From positions 1 to 64,000 of the forward strand of contig NZ_FOIE01000002.1 in assembly GCF_900111455.1 (NCBI RefSeq): a stretch of DNA of 64,000 nt, in the 5' to 3' direction. This document shows, piece by piece, positions 47,833 to 56,747 of this stretch. The first letter of the stretch is position 1; every line of letters begins with the position of its first letter. The translations under genes and the position numbers were made by a program. Below the pieces are notes generated by a model. That model worked only from the letters and a program-made list of their open reading frames with translations, was not told the origin of the DNA and made no database searches. This DNA comes from Geodermatophilus poikilotrophus. GTDB lineage: Bacteria > Actinomycetota > Actinomycetes > Mycobacteriales > Geodermatophilaceae.

Positions 47833-48735
47833 ATGCCCGACTTCCCCCTCGCCACCGCGCTGGCCGTCGGGACGGTGGTCCTCGACGGCGGCCTGGCCAC
47901 CCAGCTGGAGGCGCAGGGGCACGACCTCTCCTCGGCGCTGTGGTCGGCCCGGCTGCTGCACGACGACCCGGAGGCGGTCGTCGCCGCGCACGCCGCCTTC
48001 GCCGCATCCGGCGCCCAGGTGGCGACGACGGCCAGCTACCAGGTGTCGGTGGAGGGGCTCGCCGCTGCCGGACTGGACGCGACGGAGGCCCGGCGGCTCG
48101 TCGTCCGCTCGGTCCACCTGGCGGAGCAGGGAGCCCCGGAGGCGTGGATCGCCGGGTCCGTCGGGCCCTACGGCGCGGCCCTCGCGGACGGGTCGGAGTA
48201 CACCGGCGCCTACGCCGACGAGATCGGTGTCGACCGGCTCCGGCGGTGGCACCGGCCGCGGATGGAGTGGCTGGCCGAGGCCGGGGCCGACGTCCTGGCC
48301 TGCGAGACGGTGCCCGCCGCCGCGGAGGCCGAGGCGCTGCTGGAGGAGGCCGACATGCTGGGGATGCCGGTCTGGCTGTCGCTCACCACGGTGGTGGACG
48401 GCGACGGCATCGTGCGCACCCGGCGTGGTGAGCCGGCCGGGGAGGTGTTCGCGATGGCACGCGAGCTCGACGCCGTGGTGGCCGTGGGCGTCAACTGCAC
48501 CGACCCGGCCGCGGTCGGCCCGTCGCTGGCGGCGGCCGCGTCGTCGGGCAAGCCGTTGGTCGCCTACCCGAACAGCGGTGAGGGCTGGGACGCCGGCACG
48601 CGCCGCTGGACGGGCACGCCGGGGGTGGACGCCGCCCAGGTGTCCGCGTGGCTGGGTGCCGGCGCCCGGCTCGTCGGGGGCTGCTGCCGGGTCGGCCCGG
48701 CCGACACCGCCCGGATCGCCGCGATGATCAGGTGA
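47833..48735 (+). CDS. mmuM: Homocysteine S-methyltransferase
   Basis: 300-residue TIM-barrel enzyme transferring a methyl group from S-methylmethionine (or SAM) to homocysteine. The zinc ligands are present: Cys in [10 protein letters not shown] and the pair in [10 protein letters not shown]. Other marks are the N-terminal [13 protein letters not shown] and [22 protein letters not shown] at 47833, divergent from yidD with a 63-nt gap. The stop codon lies inside the following hairpin. Confidence 0.9.
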   Translation: MPDFPLATALAVGTVVLDGGLATQLEAQGHDLSSALWSARLLHDDPEAVVAAHAAFAASGAQVATTASYQVSVEGLAAAGLDATEARRLVVRSVHLAEQGAPEAWIAGSVGPYGAALADGSEYTGAYADEIGVDRLRRWHRPRMEWLAEAGADVLACETVPAAAEAEALLEEADMLGMPVWLSLTTVVDGDGIVRTRRGEPAGEVFAMARELDAVVAVGVNCTDPAAVGPSLAAAASSGKPLVAYPNSGEGWDAGTRRWTGTPGVDAAQVSAWLGAGARLVGGCCRVGPADTARIAAMIR

Positions 48736-48802
48736 GCTGGTCGTCGAGGGTCCTGGCTCACGACCGGTGGTGAGCCAGGACCGGTGGTGATCAGCTCACC
48801 TG
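48729..48802. terminator. Compound hairpin between convergent genes
   Basis: Inner perfect 13-bp stem GGTCCTGGCTCAC (48749-48761) / GTGAGCCAGGACC (48770-48782), 8-nt loop. It is nested inside an outer 14-bp stem with one mismatch (48729-48742 with 48789-48802). It sits between the convergent homocysteine methyltransferase and SDR genes and could end transcription in both directions, although no T-run follows. Confidence 0.6.
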
Positions 48803-48828
48803 GTCATCGACGGCCACGGGGGCCTTCG

Positions 48829-49686
48829 TCAGAGGATCGGCTTGCCGCCGGTGACCGCGACGCGGGCGCCGGAGACGTAGGACGCCTCGTCGCTGGCCAG
48901 CAGCACGTACACCGGGGCCAGCTCGGCCGGCTGGGCGGCCCGTCCCATCGGCACCTGCTGGCCGAAGCTCTCGACCTTCTCCTCCGGCATGGTCGCCGGG
49001 ATCAGCGGCGTCCACACCGGACCCGGGGCGACGCTGTTGGCCCGGATGCCCTTCTCGGCCAGCATCTGCGCGAGGCTGGCGGTGAAGTTGGCGATGCCGG
49101 CCTTGGTCATCGCGTAGGCGATGAGGTTGGGGCTCGGGTTGTCCGAGTTCACCGACGACGAGTTGATGATCGAGGCGCCCGGCTGCATGTGCGGGATCGC
49201 GTCCTTGGTGAGCGTGAACATCGCCGTCAGGTTCACCGCCACGGTGTGGTCCCACTCCTCGTCGGAGATCTCCTCGACCGACGGGTGGCTCATCTGGAAC
49301 GCCGCGTTGTTCACCAGGACGTCGACCCTGCCGAACTCCTCGACGGCCCTGGGGATGATCGTCTTCTGGTGCGCGCGGTCGGCGAGGTCACCGGCGACGA
49401 GCACGCACTTCCGGCCGGCCTCCTCGACGTACTTCGCGGTGTCCTTGGCGTCCTCGTGCTCGTTCAGGTACGAGATCAGGACGTCGGCGCCCTCGCGGGC
49501 GAAGGCGATCGCGACGGCTCGGCCGATGCCGCTGTCACCGCCGGTGATGACCGCCGCCTTGCCGGTCAGCCGGCCGGAGCCGCGGTAGCTCTCCTCGCCG
49601 TGGTCGGGCTTGGGGTCCATCTCCCCCAGCGTGCCGGGGACCTGCTGCTGCTGGGCGGGCTGGGACTCGGGACGGGGCTCGGACAC
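48829..49686 (-). CDS. SDR family oxidoreductase (general-stress YdaD/GSP39-like)
   Basis: 285 residues. A 40-residue Gln/Pro-rich head (PAQQQQVPGTLGEMDPKPDHGEESYRGSGRL in two parts) is typical of GSP39-like SDRs. It is followed by AAVITGGDSGIGRAVAIAFAREGAD, NNAAFQ and the active site YAMTKAG after SIINSSS. The C-terminus SYVSGARVAVTGG is also characteristic. GTG at 49686 with AGGAGG upstream. Divergent from the helicase gene. Confidence 0.92.
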   Translation of the reverse strand: MSEPRPESQPAQQQQVPGTLGEMDPKPDHGEESYRGSGRLTGKAAVITGGDSGIGRAVAIAFAREGADVLISYLNEHEDAKDTAKYVEEAGRKCVLVAGDLADRAHQKTIIPRAVEEFGRVDVLVNNAAFQMSHPSVEEISDEEWDHTVAVNLTAMFTLTKDAIPHMQPGASIINSSSVNSDNPSPNLIAYAMTKAGIANFTASLAQMLAEKGIRANSVAPGPVWTPLIPATMPEEKVESFGQQVPMGRAAQPAELAPVYVLLASDEASYVSGARVAVTGGKPIL

Positions 49687-49840
49687 GGTCGTCCTCCTGC
49701 GGTCTGCGCGGATCGGCGGGCTGGGCCGGGTGCCTGGTCTCGGCGTCGCGGTCGCCCTACCCCCGCCGTCGGCAGCGGAACCGGCGCGGGTCGGGCCCGT
49801 TCCGGGAAGAGGCGGGCCGTCGGGCACGCTGTCCACCACG

Positions 49841-52387
49841 ATGACCGCGACCGCCGCCCCTCCCCTCCTCGACGACCCCGGCGACCTCGCCGCGCTCCGG
49901 GCGCGCGGTGCCGACCCCGACGAGCTGTTCAGCACCTTCGCCGCCTGGGCGGAGGGCAACGGCACGACGCTGTACCCGGCGCAGGAGGAGGCGCTGATCG
50001 AGCTGGTCAGCGGCGCCAACGTCGTCCTCGCGACGCCGACCGGGTCCGGCAAGTCGCTGGTGGCCACCGGCGCGCAGTACGCCGCGCTGGCCGAAGGCAG
50101 GCGCAGCTGGTACACCGCGCCGATCAAGGCCCTGGTCAGCGAGAAGTTCTTCGCGCTGTGCGGCGTCTTCGGCGCGGAGAACGTCGGCATGCTCACCGGC
50201 GACGCCGCGGTCAACCGGGACGCCCCGGTCATCGCCTGCACCGCCGAGGTCCTGGCCAACATCGCCCTGCGCGAGGGCGCCGACGCCGACGTCGGCCTCG
50301 TGGTGATGGACGAGTTCCACTTCTACGGCGACCCCGACCGCGGCTGGGCCTGGCAGGTGCCGCTGCTCGAGCTGCCGAGGGCGCAGTTCTTGCTGATGAG
50401 CGCCACCCTCGGCGACACCGGCTGGCTGCGCGAGGACCTCACCCGCCGCACCGGCCGGCCCACTGCGCTGGTGGCCAACGCCGAGCGCCCGGTGCCCCTG
50501 CACCACTACTACGCGACCACGCCGATGCACGAGACGATCCAGGAGCTGCTGGACACCCGGCAGGCGCCGGTCTACGTGGTGCACTTCACCCAGGCCTCGG
50601 CGCTGGAGCGCGCGCAGGCGCTGATGAGCGTCAACGTGTGCACCAGGGAGGAGAAGGCCGCGATCGCCGAGATGATCGGCGGCTTCCGGTTCACCACCTC
50701 CTTCGGGACGACGCTGTCGCGGCTGGTGCGCCACGGCATCGGCGTCCACCACGCCGGGATGCTGCCCAAGTACCGGCGCCTGGTCGAGCAGCTGGCCCAG
50801 GCCGGGCTGCTCAAGGTCATCTGCGGCACCGACACCCTCGGCGTCGGCATCAACGTGCCCATCCGCACCGTCGTGTTCTCCGCGCTCTCCAAGTACGACG
50901 GCACCCGCACCCGGCTGCTCAACGCCCGCGAGTTCCACCAGATCGCCGGGCGGGCCGGGCGGGCCGGCTACGACACCGCGGGCACGGTCGTCGTCCAGGC
51001 GCCCGAGCACGAGGTGGAGAACCTCCGGCAGTTCGCCAAGGTCTCCGACGACCCCAAGAAGCGCCGCAAGCTGGTGCGCAAGAAGGCACCCGAGGGCATG
51101 GTGCCGTGGTCGGAGGGCACCATGCGCCGGCTGGTCGAGGCCGAGCCGGAGCCGCTGACCAGCAACTTCCGGGTGTCGACGGCGATGGTGCTCGACGTCG
51201 TCGACCGCCCCGGTGACCCGTTCGCCGCGATGCGCCGGCTGCTCACGGAGAACCACGAGCCGCGCAAGCGGCAGCTGCGGCACATCCGCGAGGCGATCGG
51301 CATCGCCCGCTCGCTGCTGCAGGCCGGGGTGCTGGTGCGGCTCGACGAGCCGCAGCCGGACGGGCGGCGCCACGACCTGACCGTCGACCTGCCGCCGGAC
51401 TTCGCGCTCAACCAGCCGCTGTCGACCTTCGCGCTGGCCGCGATCGACCTGCTCGACCCCGGGTCGGAGACCTACGCCCTGGACGTGGTCAGCGTCATCG
51501 AGGCCACCCTCGACGACCCGCGGCAGGTCCTCGCCGCGCAGCTGAACAAGGCCAAGGGCGAGGCGGTGGCCCGGATGAAGGCCGAGGGGATCGAGTACGA
51601 GGAGCGCATGGAGCTGCTCGAGGAGATCAGCTACCCGCAGCCGCTGGCCGAGCTGCTCGAGCACGCGCTGGAGGTCTACACCCGCTCGAACCCGTGGGCG
51701 GCCGATGCCCACCTGTCGCCGAAGTCCGTCGTCCGCGACGTGTGGGAGAACGCCTACACCTTCCGCGAGCTGGTCAACACCTACGGGCTGACCCGCGCGG
51801 AGGGCGCGGTGCTGCGCTACCTCTCCGACGCCTACAAGGCGCTGCGCTCCGGCGTCCCCGCCGCCGCCCGCACCGACGAGGTGACCGACCTGGTCGAGTG
51901 GCTCGGCGAGCTGGTCCGCCAGGTCGACTCCTCGCTCCTCGACGAGTGGGAGCAGCTGACCAGCCCGGACCAGCCGCTGGACGCGCCGGTCGCCGTCCCG
52001 GTGCGCCCCCGCCCGTTGACCGGCAACGAGCGGGCGTTCACCGCGATGGTCCGCAACCAGCTGTTCCGCCGGGTCGAGCTGTTCGCCCGCCGCCGGTGGT
52101 ACGACCTCGGCGAGCTCGACCGCGGCTCCGGGTGGGACGCCGACCGGTGGGGCGAGGTGGTGCAGGCCTACTTCGCCGAACACGCCGAGCTCGGCACCGG
52201 CGCCGACGCCCGCGGCCCGGCCCTGCTCGTCTGGGACAAGCAGCCCGGCGTCTGGCGGGTCCGGCAGATCCTCGACGACCCGGAGGGCGACCACGACTGG
52301 GGCTTCGACGTCGAAGTCGACCTCGAGGCCTCCGACGAGGAGGGCGCCGTCGTCCTGCGCGTGGTCGACGCCGGCCGCAAGGACTGA
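49841..52387 (+). CDS. DEAD/DEAH-box RNA helicase, DUF3516 family
   Basis: 848-residue superfamily 2 helicase. Walker A is ATPTGSGKS, motif II is VMDEFHFYGDP (DEFH), motif III is MSATLGDTGW, and motif VI is QIAGRAGRAGYD in the second RecA lobe. The C-terminal about 350 residues form the DUF3516 region common to actinobacteria (FRVSTAMVLDVVDRPGDPFAAM..). Ski2-like; likely in RNA metabolism, but the substrate is unknown. ATG at 49841. Confidence 0.93.
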   Translation: MTATAAPPLLDDPGDLAALRARGADPDELFSTFAAWAEGNGTTLYPAQEEALIELVSGANVVLATPTGSGKSLVATGAQYAALAEGRRSWYTAPIKALVSEKFFALCGVFGAENVGMLTGDAAVNRDAPVIACTAEVLANIALREGADADVGLVVMDEFHFYGDPDRGWAWQVPLLELPRAQFLLMSATLGDTGWLREDLTRRTGRPTALVANAERPVPLHHYYATTPMHETIQELLDTRQAPVYVVHFTQASALERAQALMSVNVCTREEKAAIAEMIGGFRFTTSFGTTLSRLVRHGIGVHHAGMLPKYRRLVEQLAQAGLLKVICGTDTLGVGINVPIRTVVFSALSKYDGTRTRLLNAREFHQIAGRAGRAGYDTAGTVVVQAPEHEVENLRQFAKVSDDPKKRRKLVRKKAPEGMVPWSEGTMRRLVEAEPEPLTSNFRVSTAMVLDVVDRPGDPFAAMRRLLTENHEPRKRQLRHIREAIGIARSLLQAGVLVRLDEPQPDGRRHDLTVDLPPDFALNQPLSTFALAAIDLLDPGSETYALDVVSVIEATLDDPRQVLAAQLNKAKGEAVARMKAEGIEYEERMELLEEISYPQPLAELLEHALEVYTRSNPWAADAHLSPKSVVRDVWENAYTFRELVNTYGLTRAEGAVLRYLSDAYKALRSGVPAAARTDEVTDLVEWLGELVRQVDSSLLDEWEQLTSPDQPLDAPVAVPVRPRPLTGNERAFTAMVRNQLFRRVELFARRRWYDLGELDRGSGWDADRWGEVVQAYFAEHAELGTGADARGPALLVWDKQPGVWRVRQILDDPEGDHDWGFDVEVDLEASDEEGAVVLRVVDAGRKD

Positions 52388-52439
52388 GGAGCCCCACCAC
52401 CGGCGCGGTCGCGGCGGGTCCCTGCCGGAGGCCGATCGG

Positions 52440-52919
52440 TCAGCTGAGGTGCAGGTACCAGGCGAGCAGGAAGCAGGCCAGCGCGAGCCAGGTCAGCGCC
52501 GCGCGGACCCAGTTGGCGCGCAGCCAGCGGGTCCGGGCGACCCGCCAGTCGTCGGGCACCGCGTCGGGCTCCCAGGACAGCATCACGTCGTAGTTGGGTT
52601 CGGCCCACCGCCGCGAGACCACGAGGGGGCCGGTGACCGTCGCCGCCAGCCCCACCGCCGTCAGGACGAACGGCGCGCCGGTGACCTGGTCCCGCAGCCC
52701 CACCAGCGCCACGGCGGGGGCGAGCACCAGCAAGGCCACGAGGACGGTGTTGGTGGGCGACGTCCGGGCCACCGGCAGGAACGCGCGCATCCCCTCGGCG
52801 AACCCACGCGGCCCCTGGCTCGCGTACACCGGGTGCAGGATGGTCGTGAGCATCAGCAGGAGCCCCGACCACAGGCCGGCGGCGACGACGCTGACCCCGA
52901 GTGCGATGTCCGGCAGCAC
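52440..52919 (-). CDS. DUF1772-like integral membrane protein
   Basis: 159 residues with four hydrophobic helices (about 4-28, 52-72, 80-100, 138-158) and an RRWAEPNYDVMLSWEPD loop. The pattern resembles DUF1772/anthrone-oxygenase-like membrane proteins. GTG start at 52919 (VVLPDIALGVSVVAAG). Convergent with the helicase and divergent from a TauE-like gene. Function unknown. Confidence 0.7.
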   Translation of the reverse strand: MLPDIALGVSVVAAGLWSGLLLMLTTILHPVYASQGPRGFAEGMRAFLPVARTSPTNTVLVALLVLAPAVALVGLRDQVTGAPFVLTAVGLAATVTGPLVVSRRWAEPNYDVMLSWEPDAVPDDWRVARTRWLRANWVRAALTWLALACFLLAWYLHLS

Positions 52920-53115
52920 GACCGCGCCCCCTGCCCGTGGACGAAGAGGTCGGCACGAGCCTGGCACCGCCCGCGCGCGACGGCGTCCTCGTGTGCGCCC
53001 GCCGGCGGCCTCCCCGCGCGTTGCCACGCGCCGTGGCCGCTGCCGACGCCGGGTCGTCCCCGCCCCGCTGCCCGGCGCGCCGGGGCCGCCTGGCACCCTC
53101 GCGGCTGATGTCGGC

Positions 53116-53895
53116 ATGACCGTGTTCGAGATGCTCGCGGTCGCCGCGGCGGGGCTGGCCGCAGGCGCCATCAACGCCGTCGTCGGCTCGGGCACCCTGG
53201 TGACCTTCCCGGTGCTGCTGGGCGTGGGCCTGCCGCCGGTGACCGCGACGGTCAGCAACTCGCTCGGCCTGGTGCCCGGCAACCTCGCCGGGTCGCTGGG
53301 CTACCGCCGCGAGCTGGCCGGGCAGCGCTGGCTGCTGCTGCGGCTCCTCCCGGCCTCGGTGCTCGGCGCGCTGACCGGCGCCTTCCTGCTGCTGCACCTG
53401 CCGGCGAGCAGCTTCGAGGCCGTCGTGCCGGTCCTCGTCGGGCTCGCCGTCGTCCTCGTGGCGGTCCAGCCGCTGGTCCAGCGGGCCCTGGCGCGCCGGC
53501 GGTCCGCCGACGCACCGCCGTCCCGGATCGGCCCCGGCCGGCTGGCCGCGCTCTTCGCCGGCGCCTACGCCACCGGCAGCTACGGCGGCTACTTCGCGGC
53601 CAGCCAGGGCGTCCTGCAGATCGGCGTCTTCGGGCTGCTGCTCCGCGAGTCCCTGCAGCGGCTCAACGCGATCAAGAACGTGCTCACCCTGGCGGTCAAC
53701 GGCGTCGCCGCCGGGGCCTACATCGTGGTGGCGACCGACCGCGTCGACTGGCGCGCCGCCGGGCTGGTGGCCGCCGGGTCGCTGCTCGGCGGATACGTCG
53801 GCGCCCGCTTCGGCCGCCGGCTGCCGTCGGCCGTGCTGCGCGCCGCGATCGTCGCCCTGGGCTGCGTGGCGATCGCCGTGCTGCTGACCCGGTGA
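53116..53895 (+). CDS. TauE/SafE-type permease
   Basis: 259-residue inner-membrane protein with about eight helices, belonging to the TauE/SafE family of sulfite/organosulfonate exporters. Its conserved glycine-rich segments are AGAINAVVGSGTLVTFPVLL and the second repeat GAYATGSYGGYFAASQGVLQI. ATG at 53116. A second member of the family lies 0.8 kb downstream. Confidence 0.9.
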   Translation: MTVFEMLAVAAAGLAAGAINAVVGSGTLVTFPVLLGVGLPPVTATVSNSLGLVPGNLAGSLGYRRELAGQRWLLLRLLPASVLGALTGAFLLLHLPASSFEAVVPVLVGLAVVLVAVQPLVQRALARRRSADAPPSRIGPGRLAALFAGAYATGSYGGYFAASQGVLQIGVFGLLLRESLQRLNAIKNVLTLAVNGVAAGAYIVVATDRVDWRAAGLVAAGSLLGGYVGARFGRRLPSAVLRAAIVALGCVAIAVLLTR

Positions 53896-53950
53896 CCCCG
53901 CCGGACCGGCCGGTGTCGAAGCCGCGCAGGTGGGACGGCAAGCTTGACCC

Positions 53951-54697
53951 ATGACCGGGAGTGCAGCCGAACGCTTCGACGGAGCCCTCGCCTCCGCACC
54001 GCCCGACCTCGACGGCCCCGACCTGCTACCCGCCCGGTTGGCGCGGGCCTGCGCGGCGGCCCTGGGCATCGACGGCGCCGGGCTGAGCCTGCACGTCGGC
54101 GTGCTGCGGACGCCGATCGGCGCGAGCGATGCCGAGACCGCCCGCGCCGAGCGCCTGCAGTTCACCGTCGGCGACGGCCCCTGCCTGCGCGCCAACGACA
54201 ACGGCGAGGTCATCGCCTTCTCGCTCGAGGACATCGCCCGCAACTGGCCGCAGCTGTGGGCCTCGCTGGTGGACCAGACCACCTTCCGCGGCGTGCTGTC
54301 GGTACCGCTGCCCCCGCCGATGGGACCGCTGGTGGTCCTCGACCTCTACGTGCGCGACCCCGCGACGCTGACCGCGCTCAAGCGCGCCGACATCCACGAC
54401 GTCTCCCTGGCCACGACCCAGGAGCTGGCGCTCACGGTGACCGGGCCGGAGTTCCCCGACGACGGGAGCAGCTGGCTCGACGGGCCCGACGCGCAGCGCC
54501 GGGCCCGCGTCTGGCAGGCCATGGGGCTGGTCGGCATCGCCCTGGGGCTGGACGCCGACGACGCCATCGCCACGATGCGTGCCTCGGCGATCTCCGCGGG
54601 CCGGGTGGTGGACGACGTCGCCGATGACATCGTCGCCGGCCGCCTCGTGCCCGAGGAGCTGCGTGCTGCCCCCCATCGCGACGGCAACGCCGGGTGA
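53951..54697 (+). CDS. GAF-ANTAR regulator
   Basis: 248 residues. GAF domain (about 25-160; LQFTVGDGPCLRANDNGEVIAF and VLSVPLPPPMGPLVVLDLYV) followed by an ANTAR-like C-terminus (RVWQAMGLVGIALGLDADDAIATMRASAI). ATG at 53951. It overlaps the downstream TauE/SafE gene by GTGA, so antitermination by this protein may control the exporter. Confidence 0.83.
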   Translation: MTGSAAERFDGALASAPPDLDGPDLLPARLARACAAALGIDGAGLSLHVGVLRTPIGASDAETARAERLQFTVGDGPCLRANDNGEVIAFSLEDIARNWPQLWASLVDQTTFRGVLSVPLPPPMGPLVVLDLYVRDPATLTALKRADIHDVSLATTQELALTVTGPEFPDDGSSWLDGPDAQRRARVWQAMGLVGIALGLDADDAIATMRASAISAGRVVDDVADDIVAGRLVPEELRAAPHRDGNAG

Positions 54698-55461
54698 CCC
54701 CTGCGCAGTTCGCCCTCCTCGTTCTGGCCGGCGTCGGCGGGGGGCTGACCGGCAGCATCGCCGGCCTGGCGTCACTGGTCAGCTACCCCGCCCTGCTCGC
54801 CACCGGCCTGCCGCCGGTGACGGCCAACGTGACCAACACGGTCGCGCTCGTGCTCAACGGCGTGGGCTCGGTGAGCGCCTCCGGGCCGGAGCTGCGCGGC
54901 CAGGAACGGCGGCTGCTGCGGCTCGGGACCGGTGCGGTCCTCGGGGGCGCGGCCGGCGCGGCGCTGCTGCTGCTCACGCCCTCGGACGCCTTCGAGCGGA
55001 TCGTGCCCTGGCTGATCGCCGCGGCCTCGATCGCCCTGCTGGTGCAGCGGCCCCCGCGGGAGCTGGCCGAGCGCGGAGCTGCGGCCCACCCGACCCACCG
55101 CGACCCGTGGTGGCTGCCCGCGGTCGTCTTCGCGATCGCGATCTACGGCGGCTACTTCGGCGCGGCCGCCGGCGTGATGCTGCTGGCGTTCTTCCTGCTG
55201 TCGACCGGCGAGGGCCTGGCGCGGGGCAACGCGCTGCGCAACGTGGTGCTGCTCGCGGCCAACGTGACCGCCTCGATCGGCTTCGTGGTGTTCGCGCCGA
55301 TCGCCTGGTCGGCCGCGCTCCCCCTGGCGATCGGGCTGTTCGTGGGCGGGCGCCTCGGCCCGCGGGTGGTGCGGCGGGCGCCGCAGGTCCTGCTGCGGCG
55401 GCTGATCGCGCTGGCCGGACTGGGTCTGGCGGTGCACCTGGCCGTGCAGGCCTACGGCTAG
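54694..55461 (+). CDS. TauE/SafE-type permease (second copy)
   Basis: 255 residues, about eight transmembrane helices. TauE/SafE marks are GGGLTGSIAGLASLVSYPALLATGLPP (two parts) and AIYGGYFGAAAGVMLLAFFLL. It is clearly diverged from the paralogue at 53116. GTG start overlaps the GAF-ANTAR gene. The stop precedes a strong terminator-like region. Confidence 0.9.
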   Translation: MTPAQFALLVLAGVGGGLTGSIAGLASLVSYPALLATGLPPVTANVTNTVALVLNGVGSVSASGPELRGQERRLLRLGTGAVLGGAAGAALLLLTPSDAFERIVPWLIAAASIALLVQRPPRELAERGAAAHPTHRDPWWLPAVVFAIAIYGGYFGAAAGVMLLAFFLLSTGEGLARGNALRNVVLLAANVTASIGFVVFAPIAWSAALPLAIGLFVGGRLGPRVVRRAPQVLLRRLIALAGLGLAVHLAVQAYG

Positions 55462-55466
55462 GGCGT

Positions 55467-55590
55467 GTCCGACGGACCCGCGCCGACGGGAGCACCGGTC
55501 GGGTGGGTGCTCCGCGGCGTCGGCGGCGCCCCCGGGCCGGCGGTCCGTCGGACGCGGCCCGGACCCGGGCGCCGTCCTCCGGCGCCCGGG
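55467..55590. terminator. Bidirectional terminator-like region
   Basis: Between convergent genes. An outer perfect 12-bp inverted repeat GTCCGACGGACC-type arms (55467-55478 with 55542-55553) encloses a second stem (GGAGCACC 55489-55496 with GGTGCTCC 55506-55513). Next to it is a separate 10-bp hairpin CCCGGGCGCC / GGCGCCCGGG (55564-55590). All are G-C rich without T-runs, as is usual in actinobacteria. Confidence 0.55.
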
Positions 55591-55598
55591 CCCGCCGC

Positions 55599-56303
55599 TC
55601 AGCTGACGTAGGCGGCCAGGAAGAGCACGAACGCGCTGGCCAGCAGCAGCAGCCGGGCCGGCGTGAGCCCGTTGATGAGGTTGGCCGTCGCCTCGACCCA
55701 GGCGGGCCGGATGCCGGCCTCCCGGGCGCCGCGGCGCACCAGGCGCACCTCGTCGGCCAGCAGTGCGCCGGCCGCGCCGAGCATGCCGAGTCCGACGGTC
55801 AGGAACACCAGGGCCAGCCGCTCGCGGAACGCCTCGGCGACGCCGCCGAGGAGCAGCACGACGAGCAGGCCGACGAGCAGCCCGGCCACCGCACCGGCGA
55901 CGGGCGCCCACGGGCCCATCCGGGTCAGCGGGAACGCACTCCGGGCGCTGATCCTGGGGCGGCGCGCCACGGGCCCGGTCTGCTGCCCGCCCTCCGGACC
56001 GGCGGTGCCCCCCGCAGCCGGGACCTCGGCCGGTTGCGGCGGGGCCGGCGGTGCGCCGACCGGGATCGGGCCGGTCGGGGCCGGGCCGGACGGCACGGCC
56101 CCGGAGGGTGCCGCGCCCGGAGGTACGGCTCCGGACGGTGTCGCACCGGACGGTGTCGCACCGGACGGTGTCGCACCGGACGGTGTCGCACCGGACGGGG
56201 TGGCACCGGACGGGGTGGCTCCGGACGGTGTCGCACCGGCGGGCGGGGCCGCGGGCAGCTCGGTGGTCACGGGGGACGACGGGGTGGGGGGTGCCTCGGA
56301 CAT
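55599..56303 (-). CDS. Repeat-bearing membrane protein
   Basis: 234 residues. The N-terminal about 120 residues are disordered and dominated by pentapeptide repeats GATPS (seven in a row, then variants). The C-terminal half has three hydrophobic helices (APVAGAVAGLLVGLLVVLLLG; LVFLTVGLGMLGAAGALLA; ARLLLLASAFVLFLAAYV). No named family recognised. ATG at 56303. It is divergent from the biosynthetic operon with a 444-bp gap. Confidence 0.75.
   Translation of the reverse strand: MSEAPPTPSSPVTTELPAAPPAGATPSGATPSGATPSGATPSGATPSGATPSGATPSGAVPPGAAPSGAVPSGPAPTGPIPVGAPPAPPQPAEVPAAGGTAGPEGGQQTGPVARRPRISARSAFPLTRMGPWAPVAGAVAGLLVGLLVVLLLGGVAEAFRERLALVFLTVGLGMLGAAGALLADEVRLVRRGAREAGIRPAWVEATANLINGLTPARLLLLASAFVLFLAAYVS
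56131..56235. repeat. 15-bp tandem repeat inside the membrane protein gene
   Basis: Seven head-to-tail 15-bp units (CCGGACGGTGTCGCA or close variants) encode the GATPS repeats. Four consecutive units are identical, two carry GGGGTGGC-type changes. Such arrays are prone to slippage and change repeat number between strains. Confidence 0.9.
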
Positions 56304-56747
56304 CGCCGCCCACGCTAGGCGGCGGGGCCGACGGGAGCACGGAGGCGGTCCGGGTGTCGACCGCCCGACAGCCCGACGGCTCGACAGGGTCCCTGGTCCT
56401 GGGCCGTCCGGACTACCCCAATCGTCTGATGGAGACGAAACCTCCCGGTAACACAGACTTCACGCACCACACCGGATCGGCGGCACACCGCGGTGCCGTC
56501 GGCGCAACCGGTCGAGCGTGCAGGGGAGCCCATGGTCCCGACCCAGTCCGAGCGGGTCCTTCCCGGACACCAGAGCGCGATCAGCCGCGCCGGTCCGGCC
56601 CCGTCCGGACTCCCCTGACCGCGCAGTCCGGCTCCGTGTATCAGCGCCGCCGCCGCCTCCTCTGTCCGAGTGCGAGCTCTTGCCCACCTCCCCGCAGTCC
56701 CGGTTCCCACGAGCAGCCAGTGCGCTGCGCCCCCTGAGGAGACCGTA
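56304..56747. other. Divergent promoter region of the biosynthetic operon
   Basis: 444 gene-free bases between the repeat membrane protein and the SbnA-like gene. It includes a locally AT-richer patch (56410-56470) with GAAAC-n6-GTAAC (56437-56452), resembling adjoining half-sites of a GlnR box. A GAGGAG Shine-Dalgarno lies about 6 nt before the SbnA-like start. No confident -35/-10 pair is visible and no coding gene is supported. Confidence 0.5.

Noticed and set aside
49610-49840. N-terminal extension of the helicase frame
   Set aside because: The ATG at 49841 starts the conserved protein; the extension overlaps the divergent SDR gene's start region and looks non-coding.
56131-56235. Direct repeats of 15 bp as a possible CRISPR or iteron array
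   Set aside because: Units are contiguous without spacers and in frame with GATPS codons, so this is a coding tandem repeat.
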